5,870 nucleotides of DNA from assembly GCA_034429275.1 (NCBI GenBank), contig DAOUFU010000058.1, forward strand, positions 1-5,870. Direction: 5' to 3'. The notes below the pieces were generated by a model, which did no database searches, was not told where the DNA came from, and was given only the letters and a program-made list of their open reading frames with translations. The translations under genes and the position numbers were made by a program. Each line of letters opens with the position of its first letter. Positions within the stretch are counted from its first letter, which is position 1. This document shows positions 1 through 5,739 of the stretch, one piece after another. Origin of the DNA: DAOUFU01 sp034429275 (GTDB lineage Bacteria > Chloroflexota > Anaerolineae > Aggregatilineales > Aggregatilineaceae).

Positions 1-165
1 GGGCTGGTGGGCGGCAGCGGTTTGGGCTTCGAGGTGGTCTCTGCCCTGGCCGAAAACCAGCTTGGGCGCGGGCTGGAGGCGGGACTCTCGATCGTGGCGC
101 TGGCGATTATCCTGGACCGGCTGACCCAAACCTGGGCCAGCCGCCAGCCGGGCGCAACCGCGTAG
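1..165 (+). CDS. Glycine betaine/proline ABC transporter permease, C-terminal fragment (ProW/OpuAB type)
   Basis: Frame 1 is open from the window edge to a TAG at 163-165 and gives the last 54 residues of a protein whose start lies outside the window. The fragment opens with a glycine-rich GLVGGSGLGFEVV segment, then ENQLGRGLEAGLSIVALAII and a final LDRLTQTW. In ProW/OpuAB/OpuCB permeases the same order occurs: the GAGGLG-type loop, a 'D/N..G..AG' turn, the last membrane helix, and a closing 'ILDRLTQ' signature. These inner-membrane subunits form the channel of the ATP-driven importer for glycine betaine, proline betaine or choline in osmoprotection. The protein ends soon after the signature, so it is not the fused form carrying a substrate-binding domain. 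The next gene is unrelated to osmoprotection, so this is probably the last gene of its operon. The family call is firm; the exact substrate cannot be read. Confidence 0.85.
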   Translation, partial: GLVGGSGLGFEVVSALAENQLGRGLEAGLSIVALAIILDRLTQTWASRQPGATA

Positions 166-191
166 ATCACCCCGGCAGCACGGCTGGTGTG

Positions 192-197
192 TAGAAT
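192..197 (+). promoter_or_regulatory. Possible -10 box (TAGAAT) for the GH43 gene
   Basis: TAGAAT matches the TATAAT consensus at five of six positions and lies 27 bases upstream of the GH43 start codon, downstream of the permease stop. No recognisable -35 hexamer sits 16-18 bases upstream. This is a weak candidate; the gene could instead be read through from the permease operon. Confidence 0.2.
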
Positions 198-215
198 CAG
201 GGATACTGTTCCCTG
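198..215 (+). promoter_or_regulatory. Small hairpin abutting the GH43 ribosome-binding site
   Basis: CAGGGA (198-203) and TCCCTG (210-215) are perfect inverted repeats around a 6-base loop. The last stem base is the first G of the GGGAGG Shine-Dalgarno (215-220). No T-run follows, so it is not a terminator. It could affect translation initiation or be fortuitous. Confidence 0.3.
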
Positions 216-220
216 GGAGG
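215..220 (+). promoter_or_regulatory. Ribosome-binding site of the GH43 gene
   Basis: GGGAGG followed by AAAA and then ATG at 225 is a strong Shine-Dalgarno, although the 4-base spacing is short. It supports the long form of the protein, which carries the N-terminal hydrophobic segment. Confidence 0.7.
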
Positions 221-224
221 AAAA

Positions 225-1739
225 ATGAATCGTTTCCCCGTTCGCCGAATCGTGCGTCCAGGCAGGCGAGCTGTGATCGGGCTGCTGCTGGCGGCGCTGG
301 GAGCCGCGCTCATCGCCCGGCCCCTGACCACAACCTACGGCGACTCCCCGGCTCTGAGAGTGACTGGAGAAACATCGATGACCGACTCGTTTGTCACCGA
401 CCAAATCGAAAACCCGGTGGTGCCTCAGCGGGCCGATCCCTGGGTTTACCGCCACACCGACGGGTACTACTATTTCACCGCGTCGGTGCCGGAATATGAC
501 CGGATCGAAATCCGCCGCGCCACCACCATCCAGGGGCTTGGCTCGGCGGTGCCGGTGGTGGTGTGGCAAAAACACCCCGACGGCATCATGAGCAAACATA
601 TTTGGGCACCGGAAATTCACTACATCGACGGCAGGTGGTACATCTACTTCGCCGCCGCGCGGGTCGATGCGCCGTTTGATCACCGCGTGTACGTGATCGA
701 GACCGACGCGGCCAACCCGCTCGAAGGCACCTGGGTAGAAAAGGGACAGATCACGCTGGGGTGGGAGTCGTTCAGCCTGGACGCGACCACCTTCGAGCAC
801 AACGGCACCCGCTACCTGGTGTGGGCGCAGAAGGCGATGGCCGTGCCCGGCAACAGCAACCTGTATATCGCCGCGATGAGCAATCCCTGGACGATCACCG
901 GCAGGCCGGTCGAGCTGACCCGCCCCGAATATGACTGGGAGCGCATCGGCTTCTGGGTCAACGAGGGCGCGGCGGTCATCAAGCGCAACGGGCGAATCTT
1001 CCTGACCTATTCGGCCAGCGCGACCGATTTCCACTACGCGATGGGGCTGCTGACCGCCTCGGACACCGCCGACCTGCTCGACCCGGCCTCGTGGACCAAA
1101 TCCGCCGAGCCGGTGTTCACCACCAACGAGGTGACCGGCCAGTATGGGCCAGGGCACAACTCGTTCACGGTCTCGCCCGAAGGCGACGACATCCTGATCT
1201 ACCACGCGCGCAATTACAAGGACATCGTCGGCGACCCGCTCTACGATCCCAACCGCCACACGCGCGCCCAGAAGCTCTACTGGAACGCCGACGGCACGCC
1301 GAACTTTGGCATTCCCGTGCCGGATGGCCCGCTGCCGTTCCGCTTCCGGTCCTTTGGTGACCCCGCCAGTTATATCGCGCACGCCGATGACCGGGCCGTG
1401 CTCTCCGCCGATAGGAGCCAGGTCGCCGCGTCGCAGTTCCGCCTCATGCCCGGATTGGCCGACCCTGCCGCGATCTCGTTAGAAGCGGCGGCCCGCCCCG
1501 GAAGCTATCTCCGCCAGCGCGGCGGTGAACTCTGGCTGGAAGCAAACGACGGTTCGGCGGCATTCGCAGCGGATGCCACCTGGCACATCCGCCCAGGGCT
1601 GGCCGAGAGCAGCCTGGTCTCGTTCGAGTCGGTCAGCGCTGCCGGGCAGTACATCCGCCAGCACGAGGGGCGGCTGATGCTCAGCGCTGCCGTGACCGAG
1701 ACCGACCGGGCCGAGGCGACTTTCGCCCAGGAACGCTGA
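225..1739 (+). CDS. Secreted or membrane-anchored GH43 glycosidase with C-terminal AbfB/CBM42 domain (probable exo-alpha-L-arabinofuranosidase)
   Basis: The 504-residue protein probably removes terminal arabinofuranose from arabinan or arabinoxylan outside the cell. An arginine-rich N terminus and a hydrophobic stretch at about 18-31 form a signal peptide or anchor; no clean cleavage site is visible. The five-bladed GH43 domain covers about 62-372. Its three acidic residues can be assigned by position and context: D71 (RADPWVY, general base), D186 (SLDATTF, pKa modulator) and E248 (WVNEGAA, general acid). Other strongly conserved stretches are HIWAPEIHYIDGRWYIYF and QYGPGHNSF. Residues about 375-503 form a beta-trefoil of three repeats (YIAH, YLRQ, YIRQ), as in AbfB/CBM42 modules attached to actinobacterial exo-arabinofuranosidases. 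The usual His/Asp sugar-contact pairs look broken (see findings). The ATG at 225 has a strong RBS, but ATG 378 (Met52) also has one and would give a cytoplasmic 453-residue form. No sugar transporter or regulator lies beside it. The GH43 family is certain; the arabinose specificity is inferred. Confidence 0.92.
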   Translation: MNRFPVRRIVRPGRRAVIGLLLAALGAALIARPLTTTYGDSPALRVTGETSMTDSFVTDQIENPVVPQRADPWVYRHTDGYYYFTASVPEYDRIEIRRATTIQGLGSAVPVVVWQKHPDGIMSKHIWAPEIHYIDGRWYIYFAAARVDAPFDHRVYVIETDAANPLEGTWVEKGQITLGWESFSLDATTFEHNGTRYLVWAQKAMAVPGNSNLYIAAMSNPWTITGRPVELTRPEYDWERIGFWVNEGAAVIKRNGRIFLTYSASATDFHYAMGLLTASDTADLLDPASWTKSAEPVFTTNEVTGQYGPGHNSFTVSPEGDDILIYHARNYKDIVGDPLYDPNRHTRAQKLYWNADGTPNFGIPVPDGPLPFRFRSFGDPASYIAHADDRAVLSADRSQVAASQFRLMPGLADPAAISLEAAARPGSYLRQRGGELWLEANDGSAAFAADATWHIRPGLAESSLVSFESVSAAGQYIRQHEGRLMLSAAVTETDRAEATFAQER

Positions 1740-1778
1740 TCGCCGCTCACCGCGCAGCATCGGCAGGGGCCATTCCAC

Positions 1779-1805
1779 AGCCCGCCTCACCCGGCAGGCT
1801 TTTTT
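1779..1805 (+). terminator. Rho-independent terminator after the GH43 gene
   Basis: AGCCCGCC (1779-1786) pairs with GGCAGGCT (1793-1800) around a TCACCC loop, giving seven pairs and one C-A mismatch. A run of six Ts (1800-1805) follows. It starts 39 bases after the GH43 stop codon and separates that gene from the exporter gene downstream, which must therefore have its own promoter. Confidence 0.72.
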
Positions 1806-1824
1806 GCGCCGCGCGGTGGAGCTG

Positions 1825-1872
1825 CCCGGCGGCAAAGTGGCCGCTGCGGGTCATTTGTGCGAGAAATGATCC
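1825..1872 (+). promoter_or_regulatory. Two abutting hairpins in the MFS gene leader
   Basis: The first stem pairs 1825-1833 with 1840-1849 around an AAAGTG loop, with a G-T pair and one bulged C; its core is a perfect GCGGC/GCCGC. The second pairs 1848-1856 with 1864-1872 (core TCATTT/AAATGA, one G-T pair, 7-base loop). They share bases 1848-1849, so the full stems compete slightly. No T-run follows either one. The purine stretch AGAGGAG (1873-1879) directly after the second stem has no start codon at a usable distance. The layout suggests an mRNA leader with a regulatory fold, but no known riboswitch class is recognised. Confidence 0.35.
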
Positions 1873-1940
1873 AGAGGAGTGCACATCAGCGCGTATCGGC
1901 ACCTGCCGCCATCGACCACAGACTCGGAACGCACACGTAA
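1866..1940 (+). CDS. Possible 24-residue upstream ORF (leader peptide) of the MFS gene
   Basis: An ATG at 1866 opens a 24-codon frame (starts MIQRSAHQ, ends RLGTHT) that stops at TAA 1938-1940. The stop overlaps the AAGGA Shine-Dalgarno of the exporter gene and lies 8 bases before its ATG, so termination could be coupled to initiation. Against it, its own upstream sequence has at best a weak GAG, and its start codon lies inside the second leader hairpin. Short leader peptides do precede some tet and other resistance exporters, but this peptide matches none I recognise. It may be chance. Confidence 0.2.
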   Translation: MIQRSAHQRVSAPAAIDHRLGTHT

Positions 1941-1943
1941 GGA
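1939..1943 (+). promoter_or_regulatory. Ribosome-binding site of the MFS gene
   Basis: AAGGA ends five bases before ATG 1949 and fixes that start. It overlaps the stop codon of the possible leader ORF. Confidence 0.6.
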
Positions 1944-1948
1944 AACCC

Positions 1949-3166
1949 ATGAACAAACGCCGCCTGCCGGTCCTTCTGGCCGTCGTTTTCGTCGATATGC
2001 TGGGATTCGGGCTGATCCTGCCGCTGCTGCCGTTTTATGCCGAGCGGTACAGCGCCAGCAACACCATCACCGGGCTGCTGGTGGCGTCCTATGCGGCGGC
2101 GCAGCTCATTGGCGCGCCGCTGCTGGGGCGCATGTCGGATCGCTTCGGTCGCCGCCCGGTCCTGCTGTTCAGCATCCTGGGCACGGCGCTGGCCTTCCTG
2201 CTGCTCGGCCTGGCCAATTCGCTGGGACTGCTGTTCGCCGCGCGCCTGCTGGATGGCATCTCCGGCGGCAATATCTCGGTTTCGCGCGCCTACATCACCG
2301 ACATCACCGACGAGCAGCACCGGGCCAAAGGGCTGGGGCTGATCGGCGCAGCAGTGGGCATGGGCCTGGTGATCGGACCGGCGGCGGGCGGCATTCTGAG
2401 CACCGGCGAGCGGTACGCGCTGCCTGCGTTTGTGGCGGCAGGGCTGGCGGGTCTCAACCTGGTGATGGCCTACCTGTGGCTGCCGGAATCGCTGGAAGCA
2501 CAGCGCCGCTCGGAGCTGGCCGCCCTGCCGTCTTCGGCCTCGTGGCTCGGCTCATTCCGCCGCGTGACTGCGCGGCCTCATGTCCGGTCGCTGCTGCAGA
2601 TCGCGTTTGTATACAACCTGGCCTACCTGACCTTCACCGGCATCTTCTCGCTGCACGCCAAGGAACACCTGGAGCTGGCCTCGGACCAGACGGGCTACCT
2701 GCTGGCGTATGTCGGGGTACTGGCCGTGATCGTGCAGGGCGGCATGGTCGGCAGGCTGGCCGCGCGCTACCCGGACGGCCAGCTGATCCGCGTGTCCGCC
2801 GTGATCATGGTGTTTGCGCTGGTAGGCTGGGGCTTCGCGCCGCAGATCGGGCTGTCGATGCTGGTGCTGATCCCGCTTGCCTTCTCCATCGGCGTGCTGA
2901 GCACCATCCTGCTGAGCGTGCTCACCAAAGCCGTGTCGGTCGATGACGTGGGCAGCCTGATGGGCCTGTTCGCCGCGATCACCAGCCTGGCGCGCACTAT
3001 CGGCCCGGCGATTGGCGGCGCGCTGTTCGACCTGATCGGCTCGTGGGCACCGGGCGTCTTCGGGGCCGGTCTGATGGCGTGGTTCGCGGTGATAGGACTG
3101 CGCGCCCTGGCCGTGGCCCGCGAATCCGCGAGCGAACCGGAGCGCGAGATCGCCGTGACGGGATGA
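1949..3166 (+). CDS. MFS transporter, TetA/DHA1-type drug:H+ antiporter
   Basis: The 405-residue integral membrane protein has the usual 12 predicted helices, roughly at 8-28, 38-58, 70-90, 92-111, 130-151, 157-178, 215-235, 249-267, 280-298, 302-324, 335-357 and 367-388, with a cytoplasmic loop at about 180-212. Helix 1 carries an acidic residue in FVDMLGFGLILPLLPFY (D16), as in TetA proteins. Motif A is GRMSDRFGRRP (60-70). Arg113 in SRAYITDIT fits motif B. The antiporter motif C appears as GMGLVIGPAAGG (137-148). These signs place it in the proton-driven efflux branch of the superfamily, close to the TCR/Tet group. The substrate cannot be deduced, and tetracycline resistance should not be assumed, because many such proteins export other compounds. 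ATG 1949 has a good RBS, and the length is normal. It lies downstream of a terminator and converges on the next gene. No TetR-type repressor is present in the window. Confidence 0.9.
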   Translation: MNKRRLPVLLAVVFVDMLGFGLILPLLPFYAERYSASNTITGLLVASYAAAQLIGAPLLGRMSDRFGRRPVLLFSILGTALAFLLLGLANSLGLLFAARLLDGISGGNISVSRAYITDITDEQHRAKGLGLIGAAVGMGLVIGPAAGGILSTGERYALPAFVAAGLAGLNLVMAYLWLPESLEAQRRSELAALPSSASWLGSFRRVTARPHVRSLLQIAFVYNLAYLTFTGIFSLHAKEHLELASDQTGYLLAYVGVLAVIVQGGMVGRLAARYPDGQLIRVSAVIMVFALVGWGFAPQIGLSMLVLIPLAFSIGVLSTILLSVLTKAVSVDDVGSLMGLFAAITSLARTIGPAIGGALFDLIGSWAPGVFGAGLMAWFAVIGLRALAVARESASEPEREIAVTG

Positions 3167-3194
3167 GCCGCCGCGCCGCGTGTACGCGCCAGGA

Positions 3195-5522
3195 TCAATG
3201 TGCCGGATGCAGCGGCAGCACCACGTAGCCCTCGGCCTGCGGCTCGCCGGTCGGCAGCGTCACCGGCAGACGTTCGCCGCTGGCAGGATCGACAAAACCG
3301 ATGCGCAGCGCCCAGGCAGAAGTATCCCCTGAAGCGTTCAGCGGGAATGACAGGCGATCCGTCACCGGCTGACCGGGAGTCCACGCTGAAGTGGGCGCAC
3401 AGCCGCCCATCGGCGCGCGGTCCTGCTGGGCGATGACGTTCCCCGCGCCATCGAGCAGGTGTACAAACCACGTATAATCTCCCTCAACCGGCTCCGCCGC
3501 CGACCACCGCAGAGTCAGCCGCACGGCCTGCGGCGTCACCTGCACGCCGTATGTTTCCAGCCGCAGCGATCCAAACTGCTGCCCGCCCGGCTGATCAGGT
3601 TCGGGGCCGGGGGCGAGATCAAACAGCAGCGCGCGGTGCTGCGCGGCAGAAACCTCGCGCACGAATGCGCCGTGCTGCCAAAGCTCCGCTTCCTGCCAGT
3701 TTTCCGGCTGACAGGCGGGGAACCAGGTCAGCAGCCACAGGCGCGCCGACTGCCGTTTGGCGAACGTCCACAGCCCGGCAGCGAGCGGATCATCCGGCGC
3801 GGTGGGCGCGTTCATGCTGATCACGCGCTCGCCGATGTCGAGATCGATCAGGTGGTGGCCGAACAGGGTCGTAGCGGCGACAACCGTCCCGTGTGGGTGC
3901 AGGGCGTCGTCGAGCGCCTGCACGGAGCGATAGGCCGCCGTATCACGCTGGCGCACAACCACGATCCCCAGGCAGCCCACGAGAATCCCTGCCGCTGCGA
4001 GCATCATCACGCGGGGGGCGCGCCCGCCCTGCACCCGCGCGCCCACCAGCCCCAGACCGATCACGACCAGCGCCGCCAGCAGGTGCACGCCGTCGATGCC
4101 GTGCGCAGCCCAGGCCGGTTCGACCTGCCAGCCCACCGCCATGACGGCCAGCTGGCCGATGACCGGGCTGCTTTGGGGCACAAACATCACGTCCTCGCTC
4201 AAGTCGCTGACGATGCCCTCCAGCGTGCCGGTGCCATATTCGGCCTTCAGGTAGCGCAGGTACACCAGGTGGCTGTAGAGCGCCCCGGCAGCCTGGATAA
4301 CTAGCGAGACCAGCACCAGTGCCGCCAGAGTCACGTGAAGCGCGGCGCGCCGCCAGCGTGCCGCCCGCCTGGGGAAAGCGGGCCGGGCAAGCACACTCTC
4401 GATCACCGGGGCGAGCAGCAGCGCCGCCAGCGGGGTCACCGGCAGCAGGAAGCGCGGTCCCCACACAATCCCGCCGTGCCAGCTCCACCAGCTGGCATAG
4501 GTGAGAGCCTGGGCCGCCGCCAGCGCCAGGATCATCCAGGTCAGTCGCGGCGACCGCCGACGCAGGCATACCGCACCGGGGATTGCCAGCAGCAGCACCG
4601 GGTTGTACCAGAAGACGCCCCGGTAGGGGCTGAGCAGCAGCCCATACAGCCCAAACAGCAGGGGGCGGTTGAAGCCTTCACCCTCGGCAAAGTTGTAACC
4701 GCTGCTCAGCGGGCTGCCGAAGCGCGCCCAGTTGTACGCGCCCAGCAGGGCCAGCGCAGCGATCACCGGGGCGCTGGCAGCGACCAGGTGGCGGCGCGGC
4801 ACGCAGTCGATGCGCCGCCCGAACGTATACAGCCCAACTAGGGGCACCATCACCAGGTAGCTCAGGTTGATGCCCGCCAGCAGGCCGAACGCTGTACCCG
4901 CTGCCGCCAGCGTTCGCGCCGGGTGCGCGGTGCCGTGCCGGAAATCGTAGGCTGCTCGCAGCACCCAGAGCAGCAGCAGCCCGGCCAGCGGCTCGGCGAA
5001 CAGGGTCTTGGCATAGGTCAGGCCAAAGGTCGCCAGGCCCAGGATCAACCCCGTGATCAGCGCAGTGTGCGGGCCGAAGCCCATCCGCCGCACAAATGAG
5101 TGCACGACCACCGCGGTCAGCGCCAGCACCAGCGGGTTGAACAGCATGGCCGCCGCCTGGATCGGCAGGCCGGGCACCAGGTGGGCAGCAGCGACCAGGG
5201 GCAGAATCGCCAGCGAGGGAGTCGGTCCCTTCTTGGAGTAGAGTGCGCCGCCGCCGGGCGCGTCTTCCGGCCCAAAGCTGCCCATCCGCGCCGGGGGAGG
5301 CAGCAGCGCTTCCGGTGCCCCCAATACGGCGATGTCCGCGCGTCCGTGCTCAACCAGGTTCGCGGAGACGGCCAGGATCGCCGCGCCGTCGATAGAGGTA
5401 GGTGCGCTGACATAGACCAGCAGGTAAATCCCCAGCAGCACGCAGAACAACAGCCAGCGCCTGCGCGCCTCTGCAGAGGTCTCTGCAGAGGGAGAACAGA
5501 TCGTGAGGGAGAAATGATTCAC
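3195..5522 (-). CDS. Polytopic membrane protein, GT-C glycosyltransferase-like, with C-terminal extracytoplasmic beta domain
   Basis: The 775-residue protein has about 13-14 hydrophobic segments between residues 23 and 523, then a soluble C-terminal part. The first long outside loop holds PTSIDGAAILA (Asp45) and YSKKGPTPSLAILPL. Later come LFAEPLAGLLLLW (Glu177) and WHGGIVWGPRFLLPVTPL. This order is typical of the GT39/ArnT-like GT-C superfamily, whose members transfer sugars from lipid-linked donors on the outer face of the membrane; Asp45 is the likely catalytic acid/base. Residues about 525-640 form one soluble region. Residues about 650-772 form a beta-rich domain with FVHLLDGAGNVIAQQD and TSAWTPGQPVTDR, a pattern I associate with Chloroflexota membrane proteins. 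The start is a GTG at 5520-5522 because no ATG, GTG or TTG lies upstream in frame before the stop at 5604-5606. It has no clear Shine-Dalgarno, and the GTG can pair within a 5-bp stem (5519-5523 with 5502-5506). Donor and acceptor are unknown. The enzyme class is inferred, not certain. Confidence 0.8.
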   Translation of the reverse strand: MNHFSLTICSPSAETSAEARRRWLLFCVLLGIYLLVYVSAPTSIDGAAILAVSANLVEHGRADIAVLGAPEALLPPPARMGSFGPEDAPGGGALYSKKGPTPSLAILPLVAAAHLVPGLPIQAAAMLFNPLVLALTAVVVHSFVRRMGFGPHTALITGLILGLATFGLTYAKTLFAEPLAGLLLLWVLRAAYDFRHGTAHPARTLAAAGTAFGLLAGINLSYLVMVPLVGLYTFGRRIDCVPRRHLVAASAPVIAALALLGAYNWARFGSPLSSGYNFAEGEGFNRPLLFGLYGLLLSPYRGVFWYNPVLLLAIPGAVCLRRRSPRLTWMILALAAAQALTYASWWSWHGGIVWGPRFLLPVTPLAALLLAPVIESVLARPAFPRRAARWRRAALHVTLAALVLVSLVIQAAGALYSHLVYLRYLKAEYGTGTLEGIVSDLSEDVMFVPQSSPVIGQLAVMAVGWQVEPAWAAHGIDGVHLLAALVVIGLGLVGARVQGGRAPRVMMLAAAGILVGCLGIVVVRQRDTAAYRSVQALDDALHPHGTVVAATTLFGHHLIDLDIGERVISMNAPTAPDDPLAAGLWTFAKRQSARLWLLTWFPACQPENWQEAELWQHGAFVREVSAAQHRALLFDLAPGPEPDQPGGQQFGSLRLETYGVQVTPQAVRLTLRWSAAEPVEGDYTWFVHLLDGAGNVIAQQDRAPMGGCAPTSAWTPGQPVTDRLSFPLNASGDTSAWALRIGFVDPASGERLPVTLPTGEPQAEGYVVLPLHPAH
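5469..5490. repeat. Tandem pair of 10-bp palindromes CTCTGCAGAG
   Basis: CTCTGCAGAG occurs at 5469-5478 and again at 5481-5490, separated by GT, so the period is 12 bp. Each copy is a perfect palindrome. They lie inside the leftward gene, 30-54 bases from its start codon, and encode the repeated SAE-T-SAE of the cytoplasmic N-terminal tail. Confidence 0.85.
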
Positions 5523-5602
5523 GGAGGATTTACTCGATCCCTGCGCCGCGCCTGCGGATATGCCCCAGGCGGCGGCAATGCCCGATGGTATGTGCCGGGG
5601 GA

Positions 5603-5608
5603 ATTATA
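5603..5608 (-). promoter_or_regulatory. Probable -10 box (TATAAT) of the leftward membrane-protein gene
   Basis: Read on the minus strand, the hexamer is a perfect TATAAT in a GC-rich setting, 80 bases upstream of the GTG start. Transcription would begin near 5597, giving a leader of about 75 bases. The -35 region is poor: GAATCG at 17-bp spacing, or TCGAAT at 19 bp with three matches. The promoter may therefore need an activator. Confidence 0.5.
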
Positions 5609-5657
5609 GCCCAAAGGCGCAAGAGCGATTCGATCCGGCGAGCACGGCGGGGTGTAT

Positions 5658-5673
5658 TTCACGAAAGTTCACG
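5658..5673. promoter_or_regulatory. Direct repeat TTCACG-N4-TTCACG, possible regulator site
   Basis: Two identical hexamers at 5658-5663 and 5668-5673 repeat with a 10-bp period, about one helical turn. The first copy also sits in the near-palindrome TTTC-AC-GAAA. The pair is centred about 68 bases upstream of the inferred start site near 5597, where activators often bind. No regulator is identified. Confidence 0.3.
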
Positions 5674-5739
5674 CCGCCGTTTGGCCGCACGCTCGTGCAC
5701 GTTGAGAAAATAACCGGCTGTGGTGCCCCGCGAGAGTCC

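Larger units (their letters stand above)
5523..5739. other. Upstream non-coding region of the leftward membrane-protein gene
   Basis: No convincing gene is seen on either strand. Overlapping open frames here have no RBS and no recognisable protein character. The stretch holds the TATAAT box (5603-5608), a direct hexamer pair (5658-5673) and a CGTGCACG palindrome (5694-5701). It joins the structured repeat at 5740-5851; nothing identifiable follows from 5852 to the window end. Confidence 0.6.

Noticed and set aside
225..320. Twin-arginine export signal at the GH43 N terminus (two RR pairs)
   Set aside because: The surrounding residues do not fit the S-R-R-x-F-L-K pattern. The arginines are better explained as the positive region of an ordinary signal peptide or anchor.
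1879..2946. 355-codon open frame on the plus strand overlapping the MFS gene
   Set aside because: It is an out-of-frame shadow of the exporter. Its translation is rich in Ala, Gly and Arg with no membrane pattern, and its GTG lies inside the AGAGGAG stretch with no usable spacing.
3174..3188. CGCG-TGTA-CGCG stem between the convergent stop codons as a shared terminator
   Set aside because: The stem is only 4 bp with no T-run on either side, too weak to call.
2767..3471. 234-codon minus-strand frame spanning the convergent gene ends
   Set aside because: It overlaps both real genes antisense or out of frame, has no ribosome-binding site, and gives a low-complexity Arg/Ala/Pro-rich product.
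3473..3478. TATAAT on the plus strand inside the GT-C-like gene, as an antisense promoter
   Set aside because: There is no -35 at a proper distance and no gene in the downstream direction; a single AT hexamer within coding sequence is expected by chance.
3459..4304. 281-codon open frame on the plus strand opposite the GT-C-like gene
   Set aside because: Antisense open frames of this length are common opposite GC-rich genes. The translation is rich in Gln, Arg and His, has no recognisable domain, and lies within a gene with clear membrane motifs on the other strand.
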